The translations under genes were made by a program, and so were the position numbers. Shown in pieces: positions 16,076-24,030 of a stretch of 24,351 bases of DNA. Each line of letters begins with the position of its first letter. Positions within the stretch are counted from its first letter, which is position 1. The DNA comes from Sulfurospirillum sp. UBA6810 (GTDB lineage Bacteria > Campylobacterota > Campylobacteria > Campylobacterales > Sulfurospirillaceae): the NCBI GenBank assembly GCA_002469305.1, contig DKEY01000164.1, positions 1 through 24,351 on the forward strand, given 5' to 3'. The notes beneath the pieces are model-generated. The model was given only the letters and a program-made list of their open reading frames with translations. It was not told where the DNA came from and did no database searches.

Positions 16076-17977
16076 GTGTACAAAACAGCTCTTATCCTCA
16101 CAAGAGATATTTCTCTTTCAACGTTGCAAGAACTTCAAGAGTTGCTAAAGAGTAAATATGGGATAGAATCTTCACATGTAGAGTATCTTGAGATTGAAGA
16201 AAAGCTTTTACATGTAGATATCTATTTTTTGTATCTTCCTGATAATGATGTTAAAAATTTTCTCAAAGAGCACAGTGATGGGGATATGCAAGTGACTATC
16301 TTGCCCCATCAAGATGCGAATGATGCACTTTTGCATTATGGTATTTCAAAAGATATCAAAAAAGCGTTGGAGGAGAGTTTTGATGAAAATCTAAGGCTCA
16401 AAGATCAAATACTTTTGTGCAATAGTGAACTGGTTTTTAAAAAAATATCAATAGGAAATGTGCAAAATCTCAATAAGCAGATTTTTGATACTTCCTTGTT
16501 TCAAAATATCAAAGATTTTTTTGCAAATCTTAAAAATCTTCAATACCAAGCGATGAGTTTTGTAAGTACAAAGGGTACGGAGGTTAAAACAGTTGCAAGT
16601 GGAGTTTTGGTATTAGAAGATTATACGCTCTTTAGCACACTCAAAAACTTTGGAAACTCCTCTTTTCATGATGGAAAACTCAATGCCTTCATCATAGCAC
16701 CTTATAGTATCAGTGCGTATTTGTATCATTTGCTTGTTATCTTTTTGTATCACAAATTTTCTATCGGGAAGCTACCTCAAAATATAGGCTTCATTTCGAC
16801 AAACTCTTTGAAAATCACAAGCAACCAAACACTTGATTTTTCTATCGATGATACGCCAATGAGTGCCAAAGAGATAGAGATAGAAGTGAAACAAACAAAT
16901 GTAAGAATCAACTTTGGAAAAAGTTTTCAAAAAGCAATAGAAGAGAAAAACGAAATTACTAGTGAAGAGAAGATCAATATTAAAAGTCTTCCAAAAGGAG
17001 AGATGAGTGATCTTTTAGTAGAGGGAAAAGTTCCTTTATTTAAAAAAGCAAGTGATGAGGATATAAAAGATACACTTTTGTCTCTTAGAGAGAGTTCAAA
17101 AATTACAGGTATCTTTTTAACTCTGATGGTACTCAGTACATTGCTAGCAACTGTTGGTATTTATCAAGATTCTATTCCCTCTGTTATAGGTGCGATGATA
17201 CTTGCTCCACTTATGGCACCTATCATATCACTCTCTATGGGAGCTGCTAGAAGTGATAGGCTCATTATCAAAAATAGTATGGGTACTCTTGGCATAGGTA
17301 TTTTAACGACTTTAGTGTTTTCTTCGCTTTTGACTTTTTTTATGCCTCTTGATATGATGACAGTTCAGATGAGTTCACGAATCAATCCAAATATGTTGGA
17401 TCTATTTATTGCTATCTTTTCTGGTATTGCAGGAGCATATGCAAGTGCAAAAGAGGAGGTAGCAAAGTCTTTGGCTGGAGTTGCTATTGCAGTTGCTCTT
17501 GTTCCTCCTCTTTGTGTTACTGGTATAGGTCTTGGTTGGATAAATTTTGAGATGATTTATGGCTCTTTTTTGCTCTTTATAACCAACCTTTTTGGGATGG
17601 TACTTGCTGCGAGTCTTACTTTTATCGTTCTTGGATTTGCTCCTATTCATAGGGCTAAGAAGAGTCTTTTTTACTCCTTTTTTATGCTAAGTATTATCTG
17701 TATTCCTCTTGTTTTTTCTTTTTATTCACTCATTTTACAAAGCAATGACTACGCAAAACTCAAAAATATGGAAAATTTTATTTTTGATGAAAATAAGGCG
17801 GTAGTGCATGTACTGAGTATAAAATCTTCCACAAAAGAGCAAGTTACCATTGATGTTGAAGTGATATCTAAAAAGCTTCTTGGAGAGAAAGAGTATCTTT
17901 TACTCAAAGAGAAACTTCAAGTACGTCTAGGGAAAAAAGTTATTTTACATGTAGTTCCAAAAATTATCATAGAGTAA
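16076..17977 (+). CDS. DUF389 (TIGR00341) membrane protein fused to a degenerate lipid-kinase-like domain
   Basis: The C-terminal half (about residues 340-560) is the DUF389 membrane domain. It is a series of hydrophobic helices with VIGAMILAPLMAPIISLSMG, AKSLAGVAIAVALVPPLCVTGIGLG and ITNLFGMVLAAS. A soluble tail (about 560-633) follows. The N-terminal half resembles a diacylglycerol kinase-like fold. The segment TILPHQDANDALLHYGIS occupies the place of the LPxGTGNDxA motif. Residues about 185-290 (GNSSFHDGKLNAFIIAP, NSLKITSNQTLDFSIDDTP) match the kinase C-terminal domain. The GGDGT catalytic motif is absent, so it is probably a binding domain, not an enzyme. The GTG start lies 6 bases after nfnAB. 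The function of DUF389 is unknown. Confidence 0.8.
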   Translation: MYKTALILTRDISLSTLQELQELLKSKYGIESSHVEYLEIEEKLLHVDIYFLYLPDNDVKNFLKEHSDGDMQVTILPHQDANDALLHYGISKDIKKALEESFDENLRLKDQILLCNSELVFKKISIGNVQNLNKQIFDTSLFQNIKDFFANLKNLQYQAMSFVSTKGTEVKTVASGVLVLEDYTLFSTLKNFGNSSFHDGKLNAFIIAPYSISAYLYHLLVIFLYHKFSIGKLPQNIGFISTNSLKITSNQTLDFSIDDTPMSAKEIEIEVKQTNVRINFGKSFQKAIEEKNEITSEEKINIKSLPKGEMSDLLVEGKVPLFKKASDEDIKDTLLSLRESSKITGIFLTLMVLSTLLATVGIYQDSIPSVIGAMILAPLMAPIISLSMGAARSDRLIIKNSMGTLGIGILTTLVFSSLLTFFMPLDMMTVQMSSRINPNMLDLFIAIFSGIAGAYASAKEEVAKSLAGVAIAVALVPPLCVTGIGLGWINFEMIYGSFLLFITNLFGMVLAASLTFIVLGFAPIHRAKKSLFYSFFMLSIICIPLVFSFYSLILQSNDYAKLKNMENFIFDENKAVVHVLSIKSSTKEQVTIDVEVISKKLLGEKEYLLLKEKLQVRLGKKVILHVVPKIIIE

Positions 17978-17979
17978 TT

Positions 17980-19011
17980 TTACAGATAAACTTCTTTGAG
18001 GACATAGATAATGGCATCTATCGATTTTGTATGTGTAGTTTCTTTAGTTGTGTGGTAGCCGATAGTTGGGACTTGAAGTGTTGTACCTTGGATTTTTCCT
18101 TTGGTCGCCTTTATAATCCTTCCAAGTTCTGTAGTTCCCAGTGAGCCATTTGTTATCCCTTTTTGAGCCATTTTATTTTTAAGATAAGCATCTTTAAAGT
18201 GGTATTTGATGCTGTTTTCTATGGCAATCTTTTTTATCTTTGCTTTGAGAGGGGATTTAAAAAGAGCATTGGAGTCACGATTTCTTAAAACTATATCCAA
18301 ATTTGCTATATCTTCAAGAGATTCATAAGGACTCGTATCTAAAACTAAAAGTTCATTTGTCTCTATATCAAATCTCCTAAACCACTCTAACAAAAATCTC
18401 CAACTTCTACCTGCTTCTTCACTTCCTGTAAAAAATGCAGTTCCTTTATATCCTAAATGATACATGTAGATAACAATAGCTACTGATATAGCATTGTCAA
18501 GCTGTGCTGAGATGAGGTTATTATCTAACTCAAGTCGGTCACAAAAAGCGATAGGTGTTCCTGGAAAAAGATGGTTGAATCCATCAATTTTGAAGATGAT
18601 ATTGTTTCTTCTTTGGCAAAGAAAGGCATCATTGATAACACCAATACCAAGATAATTTCCTGACCAAGGCTCATAAGCTTGTACTTTTTGATCTACAAAT
18701 CTATTGGTGAAGTTTTTTAAGAGTTGCTCTGCGTTTGAGTTTCCAGTCAAGTCAGCTTTATTTTTAGCGATAAATGCTGCGTACTGAAACTCATTTTGTC
18801 CAGTACAGATAAGTCCATGTCTATCAGCGTGGACAGAGATATAACCATCATCTGGCTTATCTCCTGTTGCTACCAATACACCATCATAATACTCAACCTT
18901 GATACCAATCTCTTCAAGTTCGCGTTTGACAAACATAAAAAAAGGATGTTCTGCCCCAACAACGCTTGGTATTCTTATGAGTTGCTTTAAGATGTCGTAA
19001 AAGTACTCCAC
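17980..19011 (-). CDS. M42-family metallo-aminopeptidase
   Basis: M42 peptidases are cobalt- or zinc-dependent aminopeptidases that form large tetrahedral shells and trim peptides in the cytoplasm. The 343-residue protein shows the metal ligands and catalytic residues in family order. These are His61 and the catalytic Asp63 in VHADRHG, Asp172 in AQLDNAIS, Glu198-Glu199 in TGSEEAG, Asp225 in LVLDTSPYE, and a late His in IGYHTTKETTHT. The start is a GTG at 19011 with no strong ribosome-binding site, 9 bases after the coiled-coil gene, so it is probably translated as part of the moaC operon. It converges with the DUF389 gene, with a 2-base gap. Confidence 0.85.
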   Translation of the reverse strand: MEYFYDILKQLIRIPSVVGAEHPFFMFVKRELEEIGIKVEYYDGVLVATGDKPDDGYISVHADRHGLICTGQNEFQYAAFIAKNKADLTGNSNAEQLLKNFTNRFVDQKVQAYEPWSGNYLGIGVINDAFLCQRRNNIIFKIDGFNHLFPGTPIAFCDRLELDNNLISAQLDNAISVAIVIYMYHLGYKGTAFFTGSEEAGRSWRFLLEWFRRFDIETNELLVLDTSPYESLEDIANLDIVLRNRDSNALFKSPLKAKIKKIAIENSIKYHFKDAYLKNKMAQKGITNGSLGTTELGRIIKATKGKIQGTTLQVPTIGYHTTKETTHTKSIDAIIYVLKEVYL

Positions 19012-19020
19012 GCTACTGGC

Positions 19021-20325
19021 TTATTTGTCTTTTTTCATAGCATCTTTAGCACCTTTAAGCGCGCCATCAACCATACTTTTTGCTACTTCCCAAGCATGAT
19101 TTCCAAGGCGTTTCGCTTCATGTGCTGCTTTTTTTGCTTTTTCATTTTCAAATTCAAAGTTTTTGATGGAGTCTATCTTTTCACTAGCTGTTTTTTCTAG
19201 TTCATTTAACTCTTTCTTGAGGATTTCAAACTTTGTACCCGCTTTTTTCTCTAGCTTGTTCATCTCTTCTTTGAGTGAGGCTATCTTTTTTTCTGCTTTT
19301 TCTACAAAGTCATACTCCATATTGGAAGCATTTTCACGTAGCTCATCTATCTTTTCACTGATAGCTTCTCTTGCCTCGTTTGCAACTCTTCTGATTTTAG
19401 CAAGCGAAGTGTTAAACTCCGTTGATAAGATATCCTTGATGATTGTTGCTGAAACACCATTTGAGATTTTTGCAGTATTTTCAAGCATCGCTATAAAAGA
19501 CTCTTCTATCTTAAGTAACTCTTTTTTGACTGTACCTAAATCTTTTTCTATGATATCTTCAACCTCTTCAGGAGCAAATTTTAAATCATTTTTAAATTTA
19601 TCAATTGCCTTTGCCATCCCCTCTTTTGTACCATGGATAGCTCCATTGAGGATGTTTTTTGCAAAGCCTTGGTCTTCATCAGCTATCTCGATAGCCACTT
19701 CGATGATAGAACTTGAGATATCCAAAAATCTTTGCTTTGTAAAATCGCCCTCATTGATAGCTTGGTATGTGATATTTTTTGTGATTTCAAATACAGTATC
19801 TTCTATATCTACCCCTTTTTCAAGAGTAGTTAAAAGTGCTTCACTTGTTGTCTCTTTGAGGATACCAAGCATTTCAACACCTTTGAGTTTCGCATCACTG
19901 AGTGCTCGGAGTGCTTCTTTCGCTGTTGTCTCTTCCATATTTTCTATATGTGCTTCGATAGTAGAAAAAGTATCTAAGATAGTTGTACGGATAACTCTTT
20001 TTTGCTCCATGATGGATTTTTCGAGTTGCTCTTTTTCATATAAAGATTTGTATAAAAATTCTTCTTTTTCATAGCTAGCTGCTTTTACAATACCATCAAT
20101 CACACAACCAACACTTTTTGGATTTTTTATTCCCTCATTCTCTAGTGCTTTAACATAAAGCTCAAACAATTCACTCAGACGATTTTGGATATTTTTTTCA
20201 TCTTTAAGTCTTTGGATTTTCTTTTTTGAAAGCTCAAAGCTCAAGTCTTGAAGTATAACAAGGAGTTGAGGATTTTCTTTGTTTTGTGAGATTGTGCCAG
20301 TAAATAAGTTGTGTATAGATTCCAT
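19021..20325 (-). CDS. unrecognised 434-residue helical, coiled-coil protein
   Basis: I cannot assign a family. The protein is almost all helix, rich in Glu, Lys and Ala, with no signal peptide or membrane segment. A predicted coiled coil spans about residues 315-400 (EKAEKKIASLKEEMNKLEKK, LKKELNELEKTASEKIDS). Two similar short elements recur, NGAIHGTKEGMAKA near residue 225 and DGALKGAKDAMKK at the end, with an amphipathic basic C-terminus. It could bind membranes or proteins, or act as a phasin-like or scaffold protein; those are guesses. It lies between the DUF493 gene and the M42 peptidase on the minus strand. The long open frame opposite it (19163-20074, plus) is a complementary shadow. 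Confidence 0.78.
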   Translation of the reverse strand: MESIHNLFTGTISQNKENPQLLVILQDLSFELSKKKIQRLKDEKNIQNRLSELFELYVKALENEGIKNPKSVGCVIDGIVKAASYEKEEFLYKSLYEKEQLEKSIMEQKRVIRTTILDTFSTIEAHIENMEETTAKEALRALSDAKLKGVEMLGILKETTSEALLTTLEKGVDIEDTVFEITKNITYQAINEGDFTKQRFLDISSSIIEVAIEIADEDQGFAKNILNGAIHGTKEGMAKAIDKFKNDLKFAPEEVEDIIEKDLGTVKKELLKIEESFIAMLENTAKISNGVSATIIKDILSTEFNTSLAKIRRVANEAREAISEKIDELRENASNMEYDFVEKAEKKIASLKEEMNKLEKKAGTKFEILKKELNELEKTASEKIDSIKNFEFENEKAKKAAHEAKRLGNHAWEVAKSMVDGALKGAKDAMKKDK

Positions 20326-20340
20326 TGTTTTCCTTTTTGC

Positions 20341-20610
20341 TTATAGTACGTATTTTATTGATTCTACTTTTCTCAAACACTCAAATAACATTTTTCTATC
20401 ATCATCACTGTGTACGAGGACAGTAAGTGTGTAGCTTGAGTATTTACCCTCTTTTGAATTTTTCGATGCCTCTATCTTGTGTTCACGCTCTAAAAGTATC
20501 TCTTGTGTTGCTGTTTTGATACACACGTCTGCATGGACGATGGCTTTATATTGCCAATTACATGGATAGTCTAGTTTAAGCTCTTGTGAATTGTCCACTT
20601 TTACCACCAC
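20341..20610 (-). CDS. DUF493 / YbeD-type small protein
   Basis: This 89-residue protein fits the DUF493 pattern (LDYPCNWQYKAIVHAD, then SKEGKYSSYTLTVLVHSDDDRKMLFECLRKVESIKYVL). E. coli YbeD has a ferredoxin-like alpha/beta fold and no settled function; a regulatory or allosteric role like that of the ACT fold has been suggested. The gene overlaps the end of moaC by 35 bases. Starts at GTG 20610 or GTG 20601 are both possible, the second with GGTGG as its ribosome-binding site, so the N-terminus is uncertain. Confidence 0.8.
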   Translation of the reverse strand: MVVKVDNSQELKLDYPCNWQYKAIVHADVCIKTATQEILLEREHKIEASKNSKEGKYSSYTLTVLVHSDDDRKMLFECLRKVESIKYVL

Positions 20611-21049
20611 TTTTTGATTCTAATTGTACGTTTGAGATAACCATAGACTTATCTATCGCTTTTGCCATATCGTATATAGTTAAAAGTCCTATACTCACTC
20701 CTGTGAGTGCTTCCATCTCAACACCAGTTTGTCCTTTGAGTTTTGCGCTCACGTAGAGTTTAAACCCTGGAAGTTCAGGAAGTTCTTCTACATCGCAGTT
20801 TACAGAAGTCAGCATCAAAGGATGGCACATAGGGATTAAATCACTCGTTCTTTTTGTTCCAAGGATTGCAGCGATAACAGCTGTTTGAAGCACGGGGCCT
20901 TTTTTCGTTTTTTCACTTACTATCATCTCATAAGCTTCATTACTCATGCTGATAGTGCCACTAGCAACCGCAACTCTCGTAGTATCTTCTTTATCAGAGA
21001 CATCTACCATCTTTGGTCTATCTTTTTCATCCAAATGTGTTAGTTTCAT
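20576..21049 (-). CDS. moaC: cyclic pyranopterin monophosphate synthase MoaC
   Basis: MoaC, with the radical-SAM enzyme MoaA, converts GTP to cyclic pyranopterin monophosphate, the first step of molybdenum cofactor synthesis. At 157 residues it is the usual length. Family motifs are visible: MVDVSDKEDTTRVAVASGTI, IPMCHPLMLTSV (the conserved MCHPL), TGVEMEALTGVS, IYDMAKAIDK and the closing KSGGKSG. A plausible promoter (TATAAT at 21087-21082) lies about 33 bases upstream. It is the first gene of the minus-strand operon moaC-DUF493-coiled coil-M42. SoxC in this window is a cofactor user. Confidence 0.95.
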   Translation of the reverse strand: MKLTHLDEKDRPKMVDVSDKEDTTRVAVASGTISMSNEAYEMIVSEKTKKGPVLQTAVIAAILGTKRTSDLIPMCHPLMLTSVNCDVEELPELPGFKLYVSAKLKGQTGVEMEALTGVSIGLLTIYDMAKAIDKSMVISNVQLESKSGGKSGQFTRA

Positions 21050-21081
21050 AAAAAATATTACCTTCTTGATTAAGTAAGGAT

Positions 21082-21087
21082 ATTATA
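21082..21087 (-). promoter_or_regulatory. -10 box of the moaC operon
   Basis: On the minus strand this reads TATAAT, preceded by TTGC, 33 bases before the moaC start. A -35 box is not clear, as is common in Campylobacterota. It faces away from the divergent mreB-like gene. Confidence 0.6.
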
Positions 21088-21166
21088 GCAATTTTTGACT
21101 TGCGTATGACTTACCTAAAAGAAGAAACTAGATTTGTTTTTAGGGGAGGAAAGAGCAATTATTTGG

Positions 21167-21172
21167 TACAAT
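21167..21172 (+). promoter_or_regulatory. -10 box of the mreB-like gene
   Basis: TACAAT is preceded by TTTGG, giving an extended -10-like TGGTACAAT. It lies about 30 bases before the ATG at 21203, so an upstream start at 21134 would precede the promoter and is unlikely. Confidence 0.5.
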
Positions 21173-21202
21173 TCATTTAAAACAAATATAAAAGAGGAAA
21201 AT

Positions 21203-22213
21203 ATGTTTTTGCTAAAAAATTCATTTAGAAATTCTTTTGCGATAGATTTAGGAACAAACAATACACTTGTATATCAACCTAAAAAAGGGATTATTTTAGA
21301 AGAAGCCACTTCTTTGTCGTTTGACAAGCAAAGAAAAGAGTTTTTTAACTTTGGAAATTCCTCAAAAAAGATGCTAGGAAAAAGTCCTCAAAATATAGAA
21401 GTTATGAGACCTCTCTCAAAAGGGGCTATATCAAATCTCACCTCTGCAAAAGAGTATATAAAAAATTTGATAAAACAGATACCAAAACCTCTTTTTAGCA
21501 AACCAAATATCTTTGTAAGTGTACCTTCTGACTTGAACTATATGGAGAGAAATGCTGTTATAGAAGCTGGAAAAAGTGGAGGAGCTAAAAATGTTTTTCT
21601 CATCAAAGATCCCTTTTCTGCAGCGATTGGTTTTTTAAAAGATATCTCAAATCCAAATGGTATCTTAGTGCTAGACATAGGTGCTGGCGTGAGTGAGATA
21701 TCGCTTCTTTCTTGCAATGGTATCGTGATGTCAAAATCTCTAAGAGTAGCGGGTAATGATATAGATGAAGCTATCGTAGAGTACTTTAAAAACGCTAAAA
21801 GAGTGCTCATCTCTTTGTCTGATGCAGAGATGCTCAAAAAAGAGTTGGGTGATATGATGGGCAAAGAAGAGAAAACACTTTGTATAAGTGTAAAAAATCT
21901 CATAACCCATATGCCAGAGAACTTTGAAGCATCTTCAAAAGATGTGCAAAAAGCCATAAAGCCTATCATGGATAAGATAGTTGCCCTCTCTCGCAGTATG
22001 ATAGAGAGTCTTCCTTCGGCTTTTTTAACAGATATTTATGACCAAGGAATTCTTTTAACAGGAGGATCGTCGATGCTTGCAAATTTGGATAGATATCTAT
22101 CTTTAGAGTTGCAAGTAGATGTTAAAGTGGTTGATACCCCTTTACAAAACATTATTTTAGGGGCAGGAGCCATCAGTGAAAGCTCTCTATATCACTCTTT
22201 AGTGAGTGCGTAA
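21203..22213 (+). CDS. divergent MreB-like actin-family protein
   Basis: MreB polymerises under the inner membrane and guides cell-wall growth. The 336-residue protein keeps the actin-fold motifs: AIDLGTNNTLVY (phosphate 1), a phosphate-2 loop LDIGAGVSEISLL, and GILLTGGSSML (adenosine motif). Canonical MreB reads DIGGGTTEVA at phosphate 2, so GAG-VS is a clear change, and the protein is shorter in the middle domain. A short hydrophobic N-terminus (MFLLKNSFRNSF) could bind the membrane. RBS GAGGA (21194-21198) supports the ATG at 21203. It is probably a paralogue beside a canonical mreB elsewhere; whether it hydrolyses ATP is unsure. Confidence 0.82.
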   Translation: MFLLKNSFRNSFAIDLGTNNTLVYQPKKGIILEEATSLSFDKQRKEFFNFGNSSKKMLGKSPQNIEVMRPLSKGAISNLTSAKEYIKNLIKQIPKPLFSKPNIFVSVPSDLNYMERNAVIEAGKSGGAKNVFLIKDPFSAAIGFLKDISNPNGILVLDIGAGVSEISLLSCNGIVMSKSLRVAGNDIDEAIVEYFKNAKRVLISLSDAEMLKKELGDMMGKEEKTLCISVKNLITHMPENFEASSKDVQKAIKPIMDKIVALSRSMIESLPSAFLTDIYDQGILLTGGSSMLANLDRYLSLELQVDVKVVDTPLQNIILGAGAISESSLYHSLVSA

Positions 22214-22233
22214 GTCTTACATGTAAGACTTAC
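22210..22233. terminator. 24-bp perfect palindrome between convergent genes, bidirectional terminator
   Basis: Positions 22210-22221 (GTAAGTCTTACA) are mirrored exactly by 22222-22233, and TTTTT follows on the plus strand. The stop codon TAA of the mreB-like gene (22211-22213) lies in one arm and the stop of the lhgO-type gene (22230-22232, minus) in the other. The centre is the TACATGTA octamer. It probably serves as a shared terminator. Confidence 0.7.
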
Positions 22234-23423
22234 TTTTTGATGATATAATTCTCAACAACCCAGGAAGCAAAAGGGATTGATGAGGTAAAAGCTGGACTTA
22301 CTGCATTGAGTACATGTACACTTTGTTCATCCCCTTCGACTACAAAATCCTGTACAAGTTCGAGTGTTTTTGTATTGAGCAGTTGTGCTCTTATACCTGG
22401 GGTACTCCAAGAGTTAAAACCTTTGTGGCTCATTCCTTTTGTAAGTGTTTTTGCTAGATTAATGAGGTGTGATTTTATATACTTTTTTACTTCACTGTAT
22501 GCAAGTGCTCTAAAACCAAAGGCATTTGTGATGAAAAGTTTTGCTTCAAAAAAAAGGATTTCGATAAGCTCGTCAAATTTGAAGTTATCAAAACCTTTAT
22601 AATTTTCTCTCCAAAAAGCAGGGATAGCAGTAGGCCCTATTTTTGCTTCATTGCTTTCTGTTAGAGTATAGTGAACACCTAAAAATGGATTTGCCAGATT
22701 TGGTACTGGATAGATGTTTGTCTCAAGACCAGCTTTATTCTCTTTATCTTTAAGATAAATTCCTTTAAAAGGGATGATGACAAAGTTTGAGGCAAAACCG
22801 AATTCTTGTGCAATTTTATCAGCATAAAGTCCCGCACAATTTATAACTTTCTTACACTTGATACTTCCTTGATTTGTCAGTATCTCTTGCAAGGAGAGTT
22901 TTTTGATATAACTTGTATTGGTCAGTATCTCTATACCTAACTCTTTTGCATATTTTGCAAATTCACATGTAAGCTCTTTTGGATTTACAGTCGAAGTGGT
23001 TGGGGAAAAAAGTGCTTTTTTAAAAGTTTTGATATTTGGGTACTTTTGTGAGAGTTCTTCTTCACTAAGCCAAGAGAGTTTTACTCCATTTGTATCGCCT
23101 CTTTTTTTGAGTTCTTCAAGCCCCTTTAGCTCTTCTTCATTTGTAGCAACGATAACTTTAGCGCATTTGTTTATCCTTATCCCTCTTTGCTCACAAAACT
23201 CATGCATAAGCTTGTTGCCATCACGTGTGAATTTGGCTTTGAGAGAGTCTGCTGAGTAGTAAAAACCAGCGTGCAATACACCAGAATTCCTCCCGCTTGA
23301 GTGCATCGCTACATCTCTCTCTTTTTCTATCAAAACAATCTTACATGTAGGCTCTTTTTTCTTAAGCGCAATAGCAATATTGAGCCCAATAATTCCCCCA
23401 CCGATAACTAAATAATCATACAT
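22230..23423 (-). CDS. lhgO: LhgO-type FAD-dependent L-2-hydroxyacid oxidase
   Basis: LhgO oxidises L-2-hydroxyglutarate to 2-oxoglutarate and passes electrons to quinone. The 397-residue protein starts with a Rossmann FAD motif (MYDYLVIGGGIIGLNIAI). Family landmarks are visible: SSGRNSGVLHAGFYYSADSLKA, CAGLYADKIA, and a closing FVVEGDEQSVHVLNAVSPAFTSS. The start at 23423 is chosen over 23453, since an AAGAGAG site (23435-23429) lies just ahead and the FAD motif then begins at the normal point. It is 10 bases after the LUD gene. Related enzymes act on other hydroxyacids, so the substrate is not certain. The TRAP gene upstream suggests an imported organic acid. Confidence 0.85.
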   Translation of the reverse strand: MYDYLVIGGGIIGLNIAIALKKKEPTCKIVLIEKERDVAMHSSGRNSGVLHAGFYYSADSLKAKFTRDGNKLMHEFCEQRGIRINKCAKVIVATNEEELKGLEELKKRGDTNGVKLSWLSEEELSQKYPNIKTFKKALFSPTTSTVNPKELTCEFAKYAKELGIEILTNTSYIKKLSLQEILTNQGSIKCKKVINCAGLYADKIAQEFGFASNFVIIPFKGIYLKDKENKAGLETNIYPVPNLANPFLGVHYTLTESNEAKIGPTAIPAFWRENYKGFDNFKFDELIEILFFEAKLFITNAFGFRALAYSEVKKYIKSHLINLAKTLTKGMSHKGFNSWSTPGIRAQLLNTKTLELVQDFVVEGDEQSVHVLNAVSPAFTSSIPFASWVVENYIIKK

Positions 23424-23433
23424 ATGTACTCTC

Positions 23434-24030
23434 TTAATAACCCAACTCTTCATCTATCAAGATGATAGTTGTACGTCCTTTTTCATCACCATTGATATAG
23501 GCAAATTTGTTACCAATATTATCAAGGTTGTATCTTGGTTCTTTGCCCATTTCAAGAGCTTTTGAATTCATCCGTTCTATATTTTTCACAGCAGCAACAC
23601 TCATGATACGCTCAAAACCAGCTTCAAGAGTATCTACTATCTTGTTTTTACCAACAAGAAGTAAAACTTTTTTAGGACCAAATATCTGAGCAGCCACTCT
23701 GTTTCCACTACCATCAGCATTGACAAGTTCGCCATTTTGCGTGATAGCGTTACATCCTGTGATATACAAATCACTCAAAATGCCCTCACGTCTTCGGCGC
23801 ATATTTTCTGCCATATCTATACCTGCTTCATATTGGTTAAACAGAGTGATATTTTCTCTTTTTGTTACATACTCTAAAAGCCCAACTTGTGCTACTGTTG
23901 TAGAACCACCAAGTCCAACTCTCATACCATCTTTGATAAACTCTTTGCTTACATGTAAGGCTTCTTGTGCATTTTTGACTTCTATAACTTCAAAGCCATT
24001 TTTTTCTAAATTTTCTATCAGCTTATGCAT
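23434..24030 (-). CDS. LUD-domain (DUF162 / LutC-like) protein
   Basis: LUD-domain proteins include LutC and LutB, parts of the iron-sulfur lactate oxidase LutABC, but short single-domain forms like this one have unclear roles. The 198-residue protein shows family segments: RVGLGGSTTVAQVGLLEYV, ADMxENMRRRREGILSDLYITGCNAI-like features around residues 72-95, NADGSGNRVAAQIFGPKKVLLLVGKNKIV, and a late cluster-free C-terminus. No cysteine cluster is present. The ATG overlaps the end of the TRAP gene by 8 bases, and an AAGGAAAG site lies within that gene. LUD genes next to lhgO support a shared hydroxyacid oxidation role. Confidence 0.82.
   Translation of the reverse strand: MHKLIENLEKNGFEVIEVKNAQEALHVSKEFIKDGMRVGLGGSTTVAQVGLLEYVTKRENITLFNQYEAGIDMAENMRRRREGILSDLYITGCNAITQNGELVNADGSGNRVAAQIFGPKKVLLLVGKNKIVDTLEAGFERIMSVAAVKNIERMNSKALEMGKEPRYNLDNIGNKFAYINGDEKGRTTIILIDEELGY

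Noticed and set aside
19163..20074. 303-codon open frame on the plus strand opposite the coiled-coil gene
   Set aside because: It is Ser/Phe-rich, as expected from the complement of Glu/Lys/Ala-rich coding, has no ribosome-binding site, and the minus-strand gene has normal codon use and operon spacing.
21538..21969. 143-codon open frame on the minus strand inside the mreB-like gene
   Set aside because: It is a complementary shadow of a clearly recognised actin-family gene and has no start signals or recognisable domain.
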